DNA from: Aliikangiella sp. G2MR2-5
GTDB lineage: Bacteria > Pseudomonadota > Gammaproteobacteria > Enterobacterales > Kangiellaceae
Direction of reading: 5' to 3'
DNA: 64,000 bases
NCBI RefSeq assembly: GCF_015687155.1
Contig: NZ_JADPQF010000001.1
Span: forward strand, 1 to 64,000
Shown: piece after piece, positions 9,085-17,986 of the stretch
How the letters are laid out: every line of letters starts with the position of its first letter
How positions within the stretch are numbered: the first letter of the stretch is position 1
The notes under the pieces: model-generated
Database searches by the model: none
Seen by the model: only the letters and a program-made list of their open reading frames with translations
What the model was told of the DNA's origin: nothing
Program-made: the position numbers and the translations under genes

Positions 9085-9462
9085 CTACTCTCCAAATGCG
9101 TTTTTGATCCAGTCAAACTGAAGTTTATCAAGCGGACCTTCGATGGCGAAAACATCAAAGCGGCAGCTCACTCGATTCACTAATTTTTTTTGCTGCAAAT
9201 AGAATTGAGCGGTGTTAATCAGTTTTTTTTGTTTGACTCTGTCTACACTTGCCAGAGCACCACCAAAAGAAGCCTGTTTACGGTATCGAACCTCAACAAA
9301 TGTCAGCGTTTCTCCATCTTTGGCAATCAGGTCTATTTCCCCCAGCTTGCACAAAAAGTTTCGCTCAATAATGCTGAGACCCTGCTTTTTTAGCGTTTGC
9401 TCTGCAAAACTTTCGAGTTTGCTTCCAAACTCTCTTTTATTCAGTTGTTTTAACCAGTTAAT
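9085..9462 (-). CDS. yraN: UPF0102 (YraN) nuclease-like protein, probable AUU start
   Basis: A 125-residue protein of the YraN family, with an endonuclease-like fold and poorly known function. The conserved core is CKLGEIDLIAKDGETLTFVEVRYR, holding the E-x-D and E-V-R residues, followed by RFDVFAIE and DWIKNAFGE. The earliest conventional start (TTG 9354) would remove the conserved N-terminal helix. The frame continues upstream as FGSKLESFAEQTLKKQGLSIIERNF, which aligns with the family, yet contains no ATG, GTG or TTG before a stop. The only well-placed candidate is ATT at 9462-9460. AAGGAA (9474-9469) precedes it with a 6-nt gap, giving normal length (E. coli YraN is about 131). It lies 42 bp after lpoA and before diaA. 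Confidence 0.8.
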   Translation of the reverse strand: MNWLKQLNKREFGSKLESFAEQTLKKQGLSIIERNFLCKLGEIDLIAKDGETLTFVEVRYRKQASFGGALASVDRVKQKKLINTAQFYLQQKKLVNRVSCRFDVFAIEGPLDKLQFDWIKNAFGE

Positions 9463-9504
9463 AAGCGCTTCCTTGAAAAGTTATTGGTTCTGGTCACCTG
9501 GGCA

Positions 9505-11406
9505 TTAGTGAGAAGGCGCTGACTCTCCTGTACTATCCGATGAAGTCGGTAGCGGCTGCTTTTGTAATTTTACCGGTTGCTCTTTCGTGACATTGGGAAC
9601 CCCACGGTTGAATCTGGCCCAGGTTAAATAGCGATGAACCAGTCCGTTTTCGTCAACTCCCAGTTCGCCACCCAGACCTTGCCAGTGATAATCAGGGAAA
9701 GCTCTTAATACTGCAAGTTGCGCCAGAATTTTATAGGCATCGTAACCAAGTGCGAAGAATCTGCCTCGTGAGTCCAGAGCTTCAGGCTGAATATCTTTTA
9801 AAGTATTTCGTGTAATCAGATAGTCTTCCTGTTCGCTGATAATCAGAGGAATATCAGGGAACTCGATCCCATTGAGGTCTATATCATCTTGCGGGTCTTT
9901 CTTTCCTGAATAAACCATAGAAGTCGCTATTACCGGAAGATCATGCGCGTAGTAGAAGTTAATAAAAGGCTTAATACTTCTTCCCATGCTTGGCGAAGCG
10001 ACCAGGAAGATGAACTCGGCATCCTGGCGACGTCTCATTTCAAATTCCAGATTACGACCTAACAATTGTTGGACGGCACGTTTACGATCCATGCTTTTAT
10101 CTACACCGAGCAGGTTTTGAACATCGGCTTTGAGTTTTTTGTGCTCATTGTAAGTTTTCACTTCGATCAGTTCGCCGCCTAGCTGCTCAAAATATTCTCG
10201 AAATGCTTTTTCCGCTCGTTCTCCGACGCTGTTTTCAGGTAAGAATGCAATGGCTTTGCGATAGCCCTTTTCAAATGCTCTGTGGGCCGCTTGTACAGCT
10301 TCATCTTCTACCGGTAGTCCGAATTGAAAGATGTTTGCTTGCTGGAAGCCTGTATCCTGCAAGCGATTTAGCGCTAGCATGGGAACCGGGATCGATTCCT
10401 GTTCAAGAATAACAGAAACGGCTTCTTTGGTTAGTGGCCCAAGAATGAAGTCGGCGCCATCATTTAATGCTTTCTGGTAAGGCGTGAGTGCAGAAAGATC
10501 CTTGGCGGTGTCATAAAAGCTAATCCTGGGGGCGCTAGCTGCATCAGCCTGCTGGTAATGAGCGGCAAGAATACCATCTCGTATGATCTCGCCAACCGCA
10601 CCATTTTTGGCAGATAAAGGGAGTAGCACCGCAATTTGTTTGGGCTTAAACAGAGTCGCAGAAGCGGCACGCTGTAAAGTTTCTGGTTGATGGACCTGTG
10701 ACGGATGAAGCGGATAACGCTTTTTCCATTGCTCCATCTGGCCAAGCAATTGCTGCGGATCGTGTCCCCACTTTTTGTTGATGTAAACGATTTCAAGCCA
10801 ACCATTTAGCCGCTGAGTATTGAAATCTGACTTCAGACTGTTCAGAAAGTCGACTTCGATGGTATTGAGGGCTTGCCAGATTTTTTCATTATTGCTTTGC
10901 AATAGCTCTGGATTGTCGATCAAATCCTCTAACTCAATCCTGATTTTAGCGGCTTCAAAGGCGTTCCCGTTTGCCAGGTAGCTATCGGAAAGACTCTGTG
11001 AATATCTAAGTTGCCACTCGATAGGCTTTGCTCCCGGATTAGTGACACTATTCAAACGCTTTAATGATGATTCGGCGGCTGCCAGTCCTAATAGTGTTTC
11101 ACCATAATAAAGGTTAAAGTCGTCCTGTTGCAGCGGAGTCAAATATTGTTGATCGACCCGAATCAAAATTTCCTGAGCTTTTTCATAACGGGCTTCCAGT
11201 ACCAGCAACCCTGCGACTTCGACTAAAAGTCCGGCTTTGCGAGTGGGCTCTGCTTGTTTAGCCTGTTTCAGTAGATATTCCAGATCATACCCTTTACTTG
11301 TGGGAGTATGGCGAGAGGAAGTGGATTTAGGGCCACAACCTGCGATAGCTACTGCTAGCAAGCTTGCGAGTATGAATTTGTTGCTTTGACCAATAAATTT
11401 CTTCAT
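9505..11406 (-). CDS. lpoA: Outer-membrane lipoprotein activator of PBP1A
   Basis: A 633-residue lipoprotein of the LpoA (YraM/LppC) family, which in enterics reaches from the outer membrane to activate the peptidoglycan synthase PBP1A. Starting at ATG 11406 gives MKKFIGQSNKFILASLLAVA and a lipobox ending IAGC (Cys24). The N-terminal half (about 40-250) is TPR-like and the C-terminal half (about 270-600) is a periplasmic-binding-protein fold (IAVLLPLSAKNGAVGEIIRDG). A 12-codon upstream extension is possible but only lengthens the positively charged region. It leads the yraN-diaA-dolP operon and is divergent from rsmI with about 95 bp between them. Confidence 0.92.
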   Translation of the reverse strand: MKKFIGQSNKFILASLLAVAIAGCGPKSTSSRHTPTSKGYDLEYLLKQAKQAEPTRKAGLLVEVAGLLVLEARYEKAQEILIRVDQQYLTPLQQDDFNLYYGETLLGLAAAESSLKRLNSVTNPGAKPIEWQLRYSQSLSDSYLANGNAFEAAKIRIELEDLIDNPELLQSNNEKIWQALNTIEVDFLNSLKSDFNTQRLNGWLEIVYINKKWGHDPQQLLGQMEQWKKRYPLHPSQVHQPETLQRAASATLFKPKQIAVLLPLSAKNGAVGEIIRDGILAAHYQQADAASAPRISFYDTAKDLSALTPYQKALNDGADFILGPLTKEAVSVILEQESIPVPMLALNRLQDTGFQQANIFQFGLPVEDEAVQAAHRAFEKGYRKAIAFLPENSVGERAEKAFREYFEQLGGELIEVKTYNEHKKLKADVQNLLGVDKSMDRKRAVQQLLGRNLEFEMRRRQDAEFIFLVASPSMGRSIKPFINFYYAHDLPVIATSMVYSGKKDPQDDIDLNGIEFPDIPLIISEQEDYLITRNTLKDIQPEALDSRGRFFALGYDAYKILAQLAVLRAFPDYHWQGLGGELGVDENGLVHRYLTWARFNRGVPNVTKEQPVKLQKQPLPTSSDSTGESAPSH

Positions 11407-11501
11407 GATCCAGTAATATCTCCGAATCAGCGCATTTTTCATCTGATAAACTTCGCTTATTTGGCGAAATTTCGCTGATTTTTTAGCTATGAACGGTTTT
11501 T

Positions 11502-12419
11502 ATGACGAATTTACATTCTGAACACGAGTCCGGCCAGTCACCCAGCCATACTTCTGATCCTGTTGTCGCCAATGGCGATAAGACTCAAGGCGTATTGTAT
11601 GTTGTTGCCACGCCGATTGGAAATCTTGATGACGTGAGTGATCGAATGCGTCACACATTAGCCAATGTCGAGCGAATTGCCGCTGAAGACACTCGTCGCA
11701 CACGCAGCTTATTATCCCACATTGGCGTAAATACGCCATGTTTTTCACTACATGAACATAATGAGAGACAAAAGCTGGATTATATAGTTCAGTGTTTGGA
11801 TAAAGGAGAGTCGATTGCGCTGGTTTCGGATGCCGGAACCCCGTTAATCAGTGATCCGGGGTACCCGGTAGTTCATGAGTTACGTAAACTTGGTTTCAGA
11901 GTTGTACCAGTTCCTGGGGCCTGCGCATTTGTGGCGGCGCTCTCGGTAAGTGGCTTGCCCAGCGATCGTTTCTATTTTGAAGGTTTCCTGCCATCCAAGC
12001 AGGGGGCACGGTTAAAACGGCTGAAAGAGTTATCTACTGAATCCGCTACTCAGATATTTTATGAATCTTCTCACCGCATTCGGGCCTGCCTTGAAGATAT
12101 TGCAGTGGCTATGGGGGCCGAGCGGGAAGTCGTGATTGCTCGAGAATTGACCAAGACCTTTGAAACGGTATTAGGTGGGAGTGTCAATTCTCTGATTGAA
12201 ATTCTGGACTCTGACTCTAACCAAAGTCGCGGCGAGTTTGTCGTATTGATTAAAGGAGCGGAAAGGCAAAAAGAGGTACTTTCTGAAGAAAGTAAAAACT
12301 TGGCAATTAAACTCAGTGAACATTTGCCGGGAAAGAAAGCGGCCAAAATCACAGCCGAAGTTTTTGGTGATAAAAAGAATCAGATATACCAGTATTTACT
12401 GGAACAGAACAGGGATTAA
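11502..12419 (+). CDS. rsmI: 16S rRNA (cytidine1402-2'-O)-methyltransferase
   Basis: A 305-residue tetrapyrrole-methylase-fold enzyme that 2'-O-methylates C1402 of 16S rRNA in the ribosomal P site. Signatures are VVATPIGNLDDVSDR (about 32-46), AEDTRRTRSLLSHI, ALVSDAGTPLISDPGYP, GFLPSKQ and the late YESSHRI motif. About 25 extra polar residues precede the usual start, a common variation. Divergent placement from lpoA is conserved. In Pseudomonas the next features would be rnpB and mraZ; here they are 20 kb and 33 kb away. Confidence 0.94.
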   Translation: MTNLHSEHESGQSPSHTSDPVVANGDKTQGVLYVVATPIGNLDDVSDRMRHTLANVERIAAEDTRRTRSLLSHIGVNTPCFSLHEHNERQKLDYIVQCLDKGESIALVSDAGTPLISDPGYPVVHELRKLGFRVVPVPGACAFVAALSVSGLPSDRFYFEGFLPSKQGARLKRLKELSTESATQIFYESSHRIRACLEDIAVAMGAEREVVIARELTKTFETVLGGSVNSLIEILDSDSNQSRGEFVVLIKGAERQKEVLSEESKNLAIKLSEHLPGKKAAKITAEVFGDKKNQIYQYLLEQNRD

Positions 12420-12456
12420 TGTTTTTCAATAATTTAGTCTAAAAGGCGGAGGGAGC

Positions 12457-12861
12457 ATGGATAAGGCGATCGAATCATTTTTAGCCAAGGTTGAAAACCA
12501 AAGAAGGAAAGAGGATGCCTACACTTTGCTTAAATTAATGGAAAGCGCGAGTGGCTACCCTCCTTATTTGACGGGAACTATTATCGGCTATGGCAGCTAT
12601 CACTATGTGTATGAGAGCGGCCGTGAGGGTGACTGGTTGGTAACGGGCTTTTCTCCGCGAAAACAGAATTTGGCTGTGTACATCATGCCGGGCTTTTCTA
12701 ACTATCAGCCATTGATGGATAAGCTAGGCAAGTTTAAAACCGGCAAGTCCTGTTTATATATCAATAAACTGGATGATATTGATCTCAAGGTGTTAGCCCG
12801 ACTGGTGACAAAATCAGTAAAGGATATGCAGAAGAAGTACGTTTGTAAAAAATGCCGGTAA
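12457..12861 (+). CDS. DUF1801-type small protein
   Basis: A 134-residue protein with the DUF1801 (YdhG-like) pattern. It has an N-terminal helix, the TIIGYGSYHYVYESGREGDW segment (about 41-60), GFSPRKQNLAVYIMPG (about 65-80) and a C-terminal CLYINKLDDIDLKVL. A purine-rich GGAGGGAG lies just before ATG 12457. It follows rsmI by 37 bp and may be read from the same transcript, and the zinc-ribbon gene follows by 13 bp. Family function is unknown. The C-terminal CKKC could bind metal, but a lone pair is weak evidence. Confidence 0.75.
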   Translation: MDKAIESFLAKVENQRRKEDAYTLLKLMESASGYPPYLTGTIIGYGSYHYVYESGREGDWLVTGFSPRKQNLAVYIMPGFSNYQPLMDKLGKFKTGKSCLYINKLDDIDLKVLARLVTKSVKDMQKKYVCKKCR

Positions 12862-12874
12862 AAAAGGTTGAATC

Positions 12875-13141
12875 ATGACTTTTTGGTATACAGATATGAG
12901 AGTTTCCGAGTGTCCTTATTGTCATTCAAAAATTTATTTGAAATATCCGATAAAGTCTTGGGATAACGACTTTTTCGATATTGACACATGTAGCTCATGC
13001 GGTCAGAAATTTACTGTTGATGAACGATTAGAAATAGAAAAAAAGGCAAACCTCTCGTTATACGTTAACTGGTTTTCAAACCTGAAAATCTGGATAGTCA
13101 TTGTTATATTCGTGACGATTTTTTTTCAAATACTTTATTAA
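12875..13141 (+). CDS. Small zinc-ribbon membrane protein
   Basis: An 88-residue protein with two CxxC pairs, CPYC (13-16) and CSSC (39-42), forming a likely zinc ribbon. A short helix follows, then one C-terminal membrane span (about 68-87, IWIVIVIFVTIFF). AAAAAGG precedes ATG 12875. The topology suggests a tail-anchored protein with a cytoplasmic ribbon. No name can be given. It sits 13 bp behind the DUF1801 gene and is followed by a hairpin at 13159-13192. Confidence 0.7.
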   Translation: MTFWYTDMRVSECPYCHSKIYLKYPIKSWDNDFFDIDTCSSCGQKFTVDERLEIEKKANLSLYVNWFSNLKIWIVIVIFVTIFFQILY

Positions 13142-13158
13142 TCGCCGATTTTGCATGC

Positions 13159-13192
13159 AAATGAAACCACTCTGTAAGGACTGGTTTCATTT
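13159..13192. terminator. Hairpin between convergent genes
   Basis: Perfect 11-bp arms AAATGAAACCA and TGGTTTCATTT enclose a 12-nt loop. It lies between the zinc-ribbon gene (plus) and the hydrolase gene (minus). T-runs are short, so strength as an intrinsic terminator is uncertain. Confidence 0.5.
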
Positions 13193-13237
13193 AATCAAGA
13201 TTAAGAGTGACTAGTTTTCCAATTGTTTAGAAATTAG

Positions 13238-15637
13238 TCATTTACCTGTCCGATGATAAACCTTAAGCGGTAAATCAACATAGCTGGAGTTCAACCACTC
13301 AACTTTAAGCGGCTCCCCCGCATCGGCAATCGATTCCTCACTGACATCTTTGCTGGTTCCATAGTTGACCTGAGCAAATGAATTCATGTTGACGTTAAGC
13401 AAAAGCATCAGACGACTCCCTTTACTTATTTTTTTACTTACCATTCTCACCCGCTCGAATGGAATACTTTCAATTTCACCGGGCTTAAGCAGATGTCTAC
13501 GGTTCATATCTTTGGCGTAACTGGCTCGACCAAGAAAATAACTCAGATGATGAAAATCTCCATTTTCTTTGATTTCAAATAATACCAACCCAACGTCCAG
13601 GTCTTTCTTATTGATTCTGACTTTTAGCTCGCCCGACATACTACCACTGAGTTCCATATCTTGAGTGAATTCGTCGGTAACAAAGGCAAATCCGCTATCG
13701 ATTTTGACCTTCTTTTGTACAATTGGGTAAGGATAGTAGTGATTGTTGTACGACTTACTTCTATCTGCTAAATCAATCGTCTGAATCAAAGCATCCAATG
13801 ATGAAGACTTGCTTAAGCTGAGTTTATTTTCGTCAATGGCATTTTCTGTATTTGTCTTGTTTTCTCCTCTGTGCAAATAGTAGCGATAAGGAGCAGCCTG
13901 CAATTCATCAAAAGATGAAGTGTGACGCCAGGAATTGTCTGTCATGAGTTGATAGTTGATTTTATCTTTCAGTAATGCCGGTTTGGGGGCGCCATTGAGG
14001 ACATAGTCAAACCATTGGAAAGTTATTTCTCGCATATCAATCAGGGCTACGGGATCCAGTTTGTAATTTCTTAAATGAGTGTTTCTCAATATTTGCGAGC
14101 TGAAGTGATCGTAGGGGCCAATTAGCAAGTAGTGTTCTGCATTCGGATTGTATCGATAATGCTCTTTAAGGTAGTGCATTGCCGAGATCTGTCCATCATC
14201 GTAGTAGCCGGTCAGTGTTAACACAGGAATATTAATTTTTGCGTATTCCTTTTCAAATGGAATCATCGACTGCCAGTAGTCGTCAAACCCTGGATGGTCC
14301 AGCCATTTTTGTAACCAGGGATTAGGTTTGCCGGCGATTTGGTCAAACTCTCGATAAGAGCGTCCACTTTGATACCATTCATCATTTACCTGATTCCAGT
14401 TTTTACGGGAGTAGGCGCCGGGATCATTTACTTTCTTGTTGGTTACAAAGTCTGTCCAGGCATAGTTGGCATTTAGGAAAATGTTGTTTTCCATAGGGAG
14501 ACCCAAACCGGCCATAGCTGCAACGGCGGGTACGATAGTTTTTAGTGCCGGATGGAGTTTTTTAGTCGCAGCCCACTGGGTATATCCCAGATAGCTTCCG
14601 CCGTACATGGCGACGCGGCCGTCAGTCCACGGATGCTGGCTCAACCATTCAATGACGGTGTAAATATCTTCTACTTCTTTTTCATAAGGGACTATGGCGC
14701 TTTTACTCAGTCGTTTGCCTCTAGTATCTGAAACAACGCCGACGTAACCTCGGGCGGCGGCTTCTATTGCCCGCTGCAAGTTATTTTCTTCGTCAGAGTA
14801 GATAGTCGCGGTAAGTATCGCCGGTCGTTTTTGGGTAAGTGAACGACTGCGAACGATCATGGCAGATAGCTCTGCACCGTCAGTGGTTTTAATAATCACC
14901 TTTTTATTTATCTGGTATCGCTTGTTGCGGTCATCCTCAATCAGCTTTCTGGCCAGCGCCAAGGATTCTTTGTAAACCTGATAGTCGATATATTCGACAA
15001 AAAACTTGTTAAGCTGAGCTAGCAGCGTCTCATCCGGCTGATTTAGATTAATCTCTTTTCCGGCGACCCGGCCATGGAGGAACTCCAGATAGCTTTTGCC
15101 CGAGTCAAGACTGTAAGTGACAAAATCGCTCGCATCATGTGCTGATTTATCATTCAAAGTGTCAAACTTGCCTTTGAAAGCTTGCGCGTAGCCTTCCTGA
15201 AAGCTGCTTTCTGCTGTGACAAGTTTGGACTCGGCGTATATTTCCTGACCGATAAATAGTCCGGGAGAAGTGACTGGAAACTTGGCTGCTTCGTCCTGTC
15301 TGGCTAGTTCGAGAGACTCTATGGCTTTTTCATATTTGCCAAACCATAAATAAAAACGAAAGCGTTTCGAATTGTTCAGGTTACTTATACGGGGGTGAAA
15401 AATTGTTTTGGCAAGCTGCAGGTATTCCCGAGCCAGATCATCCTCAACCGTGTTGGCATTCAAATCAGGAAGTCTTTGAGGAATGCGTATATGATTTTCC
15501 GGTACTTTTTCTGTGTCTGTAGCGGACGTCGCCGAAGTAAAGGCTGAATAGCAGGTTGCTATCATAACCAGTAAGCTCAGAATCAAGTTTTTCCAATTGC
15601 TTAGTTGATTCATTTGTTGGTTCATTGGTTGGTTCAA
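13238..15637 (-). CDS. Secreted CocE/NonD-type X-Pro dipeptidyl-peptidase-like hydrolase
   Basis: A roughly 799-residue secreted serine hydrolase. A hydrophobic signal segment (about 17-38, LILSLLVMIATCYSAF) precedes a helical N-terminal region. An alpha/beta-hydrolase domain then carries the nucleophile elbow GGSYLG (Ser348), a likely acid (TLTGYYDDGQ) and a catalytic-His region (LIGPYDHFSS). A C-terminal jelly roll (about 640-790) is typical of X-Pro dipeptidyl peptidases and cocaine esterase. Several in-frame starts compete. TTG 15637 is best placed, with AGGAG (15648-15644) six bases upstream, whereas ATG 15643 directly touches that AGGAG. It is divergent from the winged-helix regulator at 15830, which is the obvious candidate to control it. 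Substrate unknown. Confidence 0.83.
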   Translation of the reverse strand: MNQPMNQQMNQLSNWKNLILSLLVMIATCYSAFTSATSATDTEKVPENHIRIPQRLPDLNANTVEDDLAREYLQLAKTIFHPRISNLNNSKRFRFYLWFGKYEKAIESLELARQDEAAKFPVTSPGLFIGQEIYAESKLVTAESSFQEGYAQAFKGKFDTLNDKSAHDASDFVTYSLDSGKSYLEFLHGRVAGKEINLNQPDETLLAQLNKFFVEYIDYQVYKESLALARKLIEDDRNKRYQINKKVIIKTTDGAELSAMIVRSRSLTQKRPAILTATIYSDEENNLQRAIEAAARGYVGVVSDTRGKRLSKSAIVPYEKEVEDIYTVIEWLSQHPWTDGRVAMYGGSYLGYTQWAATKKLHPALKTIVPAVAAMAGLGLPMENNIFLNANYAWTDFVTNKKVNDPGAYSRKNWNQVNDEWYQSGRSYREFDQIAGKPNPWLQKWLDHPGFDDYWQSMIPFEKEYAKINIPVLTLTGYYDDGQISAMHYLKEHYRYNPNAEHYLLIGPYDHFSSQILRNTHLRNYKLDPVALIDMREITFQWFDYVLNGAPKPALLKDKINYQLMTDNSWRHTSSFDELQAAPYRYYLHRGENKTNTENAIDENKLSLSKSSSLDALIQTIDLADRSKSYNNHYYPYPIVQKKVKIDSGFAFVTDEFTQDMELSGSMSGELKVRINKKDLDVGLVLFEIKENGDFHHLSYFLGRASYAKDMNRRHLLKPGEIESIPFERVRMVSKKISKGSRLMLLLNVNMNSFAQVNYGTSKDVSEESIADAGEPLKVEWLNSSYVDLPLKVYHRTGK

Positions 15638-15733
15638 GTCCATCTCCTGAAGTTTTATCAAGTTGTGTTGCGGGGTAGCCGCCTGATTCCTCGGTAGCTT
15701 ATGTAACAAGGCCTGCAGAGTAATGAAATTGAA

Positions 15734-15759
15734 GTGACTTTTAGTGACTAAAGGTGACT
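15734..15759. promoter_or_regulatory. Three GTGACT direct repeats at exact 10-bp spacing
   Basis: GTGACT occurs at 15734, 15744 and 15754, so the repeats lie on one face of the helix. They sit about 70-95 bp from each of the two divergent starts. OmpR/ToxR-type winged-helix proteins characteristically bind tandem direct repeats at about one helical turn, and such a protein is encoded next door. The pairing is an inference. Confidence 0.55.
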
Positions 15760-15829
15760 AATGGCCAAAAAGCTGTATTATTAGCGACCAATCGACAGGA
15801 AATTCTTTAGGCCCTGACAGCCCTGCACC

Positions 15830-17986
15830 ATGAAGTGGACAATTAGACAGTTTACCTTTTGCGAAGATCAGCAATTATTAATTTCTGAGCAAGGGGAGTT
15901 CCCGTTAGAACCGAGACAGGCGGAAGTCCTGGCGTTTTTTTGTCGCAAGCCGAATCAATTGATTACTCGTGATGAACTGGTCGCTGAAGTATGGCAGGGA
16001 AGCGTGGTAACTGATAATGCAATCAACCGCATTATCGCCAAGCTGCGCAAGTCGCTAAATGATTCTGCCAAACAAAGCGAGTTTATCGTGACTCTGCCAC
16101 GTAAGGGTTATCGTTTTATTGCGCCAGTGGTGGCGCAAGAGCCAGCGGATACTCCCTATGAGTCTCAGGAAAAAGTCGCTTCACATGATCAGAAAACTCC
16201 TGTCCTATTTAACCGAATGATTATCGGACTATTGGGTGTTTCTCTGGCTGCTTTTATGTTGTTTAAATTTTGGCCGGGCGAAAATCAAAAATATCAGACT
16301 AAATTTAAATCAATTAAGGCATTGACCCGGGATAGAGGAGAGGAGTTCTTGCCTGCGGTTTCCCCTGATGGACGTTATTTGACCTATGCCGCTTACAAAG
16401 ACGATTATCTTAGCCTTTATATCAAAGACCTGAAAACCAACGAAAAGCGATTGCTCAGCGATCTTAAAGGGAATGCCGGCAATGGAGACTGGTCCGGTGA
16501 TGGCAGCCAGTTTTTATATCTCTATACGACTCCCGAGACTTGCGAGCTGCGTATTATCGAATTTGACAAAGTCGATAAACTCTCGATTAAAAGCAAAAAG
16601 ACAGTACATGAATGTTCGACTCGCAGTTACGGTAGCTTTGCATTTGCTCATAATGGACACGAGATTATTTATAGTGAACGTGAGCACGGTAAAGATGCTT
16701 ATCAGATTTATATAAAAAACCTGGATACGGGGAAAATTATCAGGCCTGAACAACCGCCGTTGTTTTTGGCGGGAAATGTCTATTTTGATTTGCATCCAAA
16801 GGAAAACAAATTACTCGTAGCTTCGCCGGATGAGACACAGCAGCTGTCTTTTTATACCGTTGACTTGGATAAAAATGAATTAAACTTTAGTTTTCGTATG
16901 GAGGGTTACATTTGTTGCCCTGTGTGGGGACACACAGGGGAGAGCATTGTAATGGCAAGCTCGCTTCCGTCTTTCTCTCTTTGGGAAATGGACCTCGATG
17001 GAAAGAACCTGCGAACTATCTACAGCGGTTTACATCGAATTTACAAGTTGAAACGTGTCGCCGACGAAACTGGTTTTGTTTATTCCGGTGGAATGGACAA
17101 TTTTGATATTGATTACCAGTCATTTGACGGGGCGATACAAAAGAAATTTATTCAGTCAATGGTGGCGGACTATGCACCGTCGATATCGAATGATCAGCAA
17201 TACCTCGCCTATGTATCCAGCCAAAGCGGCAAGGGCCAGGTATGGTTGCATAAGCTGAGTTCAGGAGAAGAACGTAAGTTAACCGACTTTTCCAAAAGTG
17301 ATCATTATTTTTCACTTCAATGGTCCCCTGATGATCAAAAAATAGCCGCATTGACTATTAACAGTATACGAGTTGTAAATACCCTCAGCGGCGAAAACCA
17401 TGCGGTTGAACTTCCATTACAAGGGATCAGGGGGCTTTCATGGGGCACGGAAAATACTTTAAGTTTTAGTTTAAAAAACGAAGGTCGATGGAGTGTTTAT
17501 CAGTATGATTTACTGACTCATAAACTGCATCAGCAAGACCCAAAGTGGGCTTATGAATATCACTATTTCTCCCTGCAAAAGAATAAAGCCGACACTCGAG
17601 ATTTTTGGAAGAATAAAGTACTGAAAATTGACCATCAGGGAAATTTTTATGTCGATCAACAACGCTTGGACATTTCCATAAAAAATCCTGTCGACTATCG
17701 TCGTCGTTTTCTTTTTCAAGTTGTCGACGATATTATTTATTATTTCGAACAGGTCAGCTCAACGAATACAGAGCGATCTGCAGATAAAGATAGTTCTGCA
17801 AACAAAAACAAATATTCTGAGGAAGAGTCTATTTATTTGACGAGTTATTCTATTACAACAGGGGAGAAGAAACGTCTTGCTCTCCTGGAACGAGAAATGC
17901 CCTTTGCCATCTGGGGAAATGGTTTCTTCCTGGTCAAAGATTCCGAGCTAAATGCCGACATTTTTAGATTAAACTTTGAAAAATAG
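15830..17986 (+). CDS. CadC/ToxR-like membrane regulator with winged-helix and beta-propeller domains
   Basis: A 718-residue one-component regulator. Residues 1-105 form an OmpR-type winged-helix domain (LEPRQAEVLAFF, RDELVAEVWQ, VTLPRKGYRFIAPV). A linker and one membrane span (about 129-148) follow. The periplasmic part is a TolB/WD40-like propeller with repeated blades, for example FLPAVSPDGRYLTYAAYKDD, YAPSISNDQQYLAYVS and LQWSPDDQKIAALT. This is the layout of CadC-like regulators that sense periplasmic signals. It is divergent from the secreted hydrolase. Its stop codon abuts, with no spacer, the stop of the convergent kinase gene. The signal is unknown. Confidence 0.88.
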   Translation: MKWTIRQFTFCEDQQLLISEQGEFPLEPRQAEVLAFFCRKPNQLITRDELVAEVWQGSVVTDNAINRIIAKLRKSLNDSAKQSEFIVTLPRKGYRFIAPVVAQEPADTPYESQEKVASHDQKTPVLFNRMIIGLLGVSLAAFMLFKFWPGENQKYQTKFKSIKALTRDRGEEFLPAVSPDGRYLTYAAYKDDYLSLYIKDLKTNEKRLLSDLKGNAGNGDWSGDGSQFLYLYTTPETCELRIIEFDKVDKLSIKSKKTVHECSTRSYGSFAFAHNGHEIIYSEREHGKDAYQIYIKNLDTGKIIRPEQPPLFLAGNVYFDLHPKENKLLVASPDETQQLSFYTVDLDKNELNFSFRMEGYICCPVWGHTGESIVMASSLPSFSLWEMDLDGKNLRTIYSGLHRIYKLKRVADETGFVYSGGMDNFDIDYQSFDGAIQKKFIQSMVADYAPSISNDQQYLAYVSSQSGKGQVWLHKLSSGEERKLTDFSKSDHYFSLQWSPDDQKIAALTINSIRVVNTLSGENHAVELPLQGIRGLSWGTENTLSFSLKNEGRWSVYQYDLLTHKLHQQDPKWAYEYHYFSLQKNKADTRDFWKNKVLKIDHQGNFYVDQQRLDISIKNPVDYRRRFLFQVVDDIIYYFEQVSSTNTERSADKDSSANKNKYSEEESIYLTSYSITTGEKKRLALLEREMPFAIWGNGFFLVKDSELNADIFRLNFEK

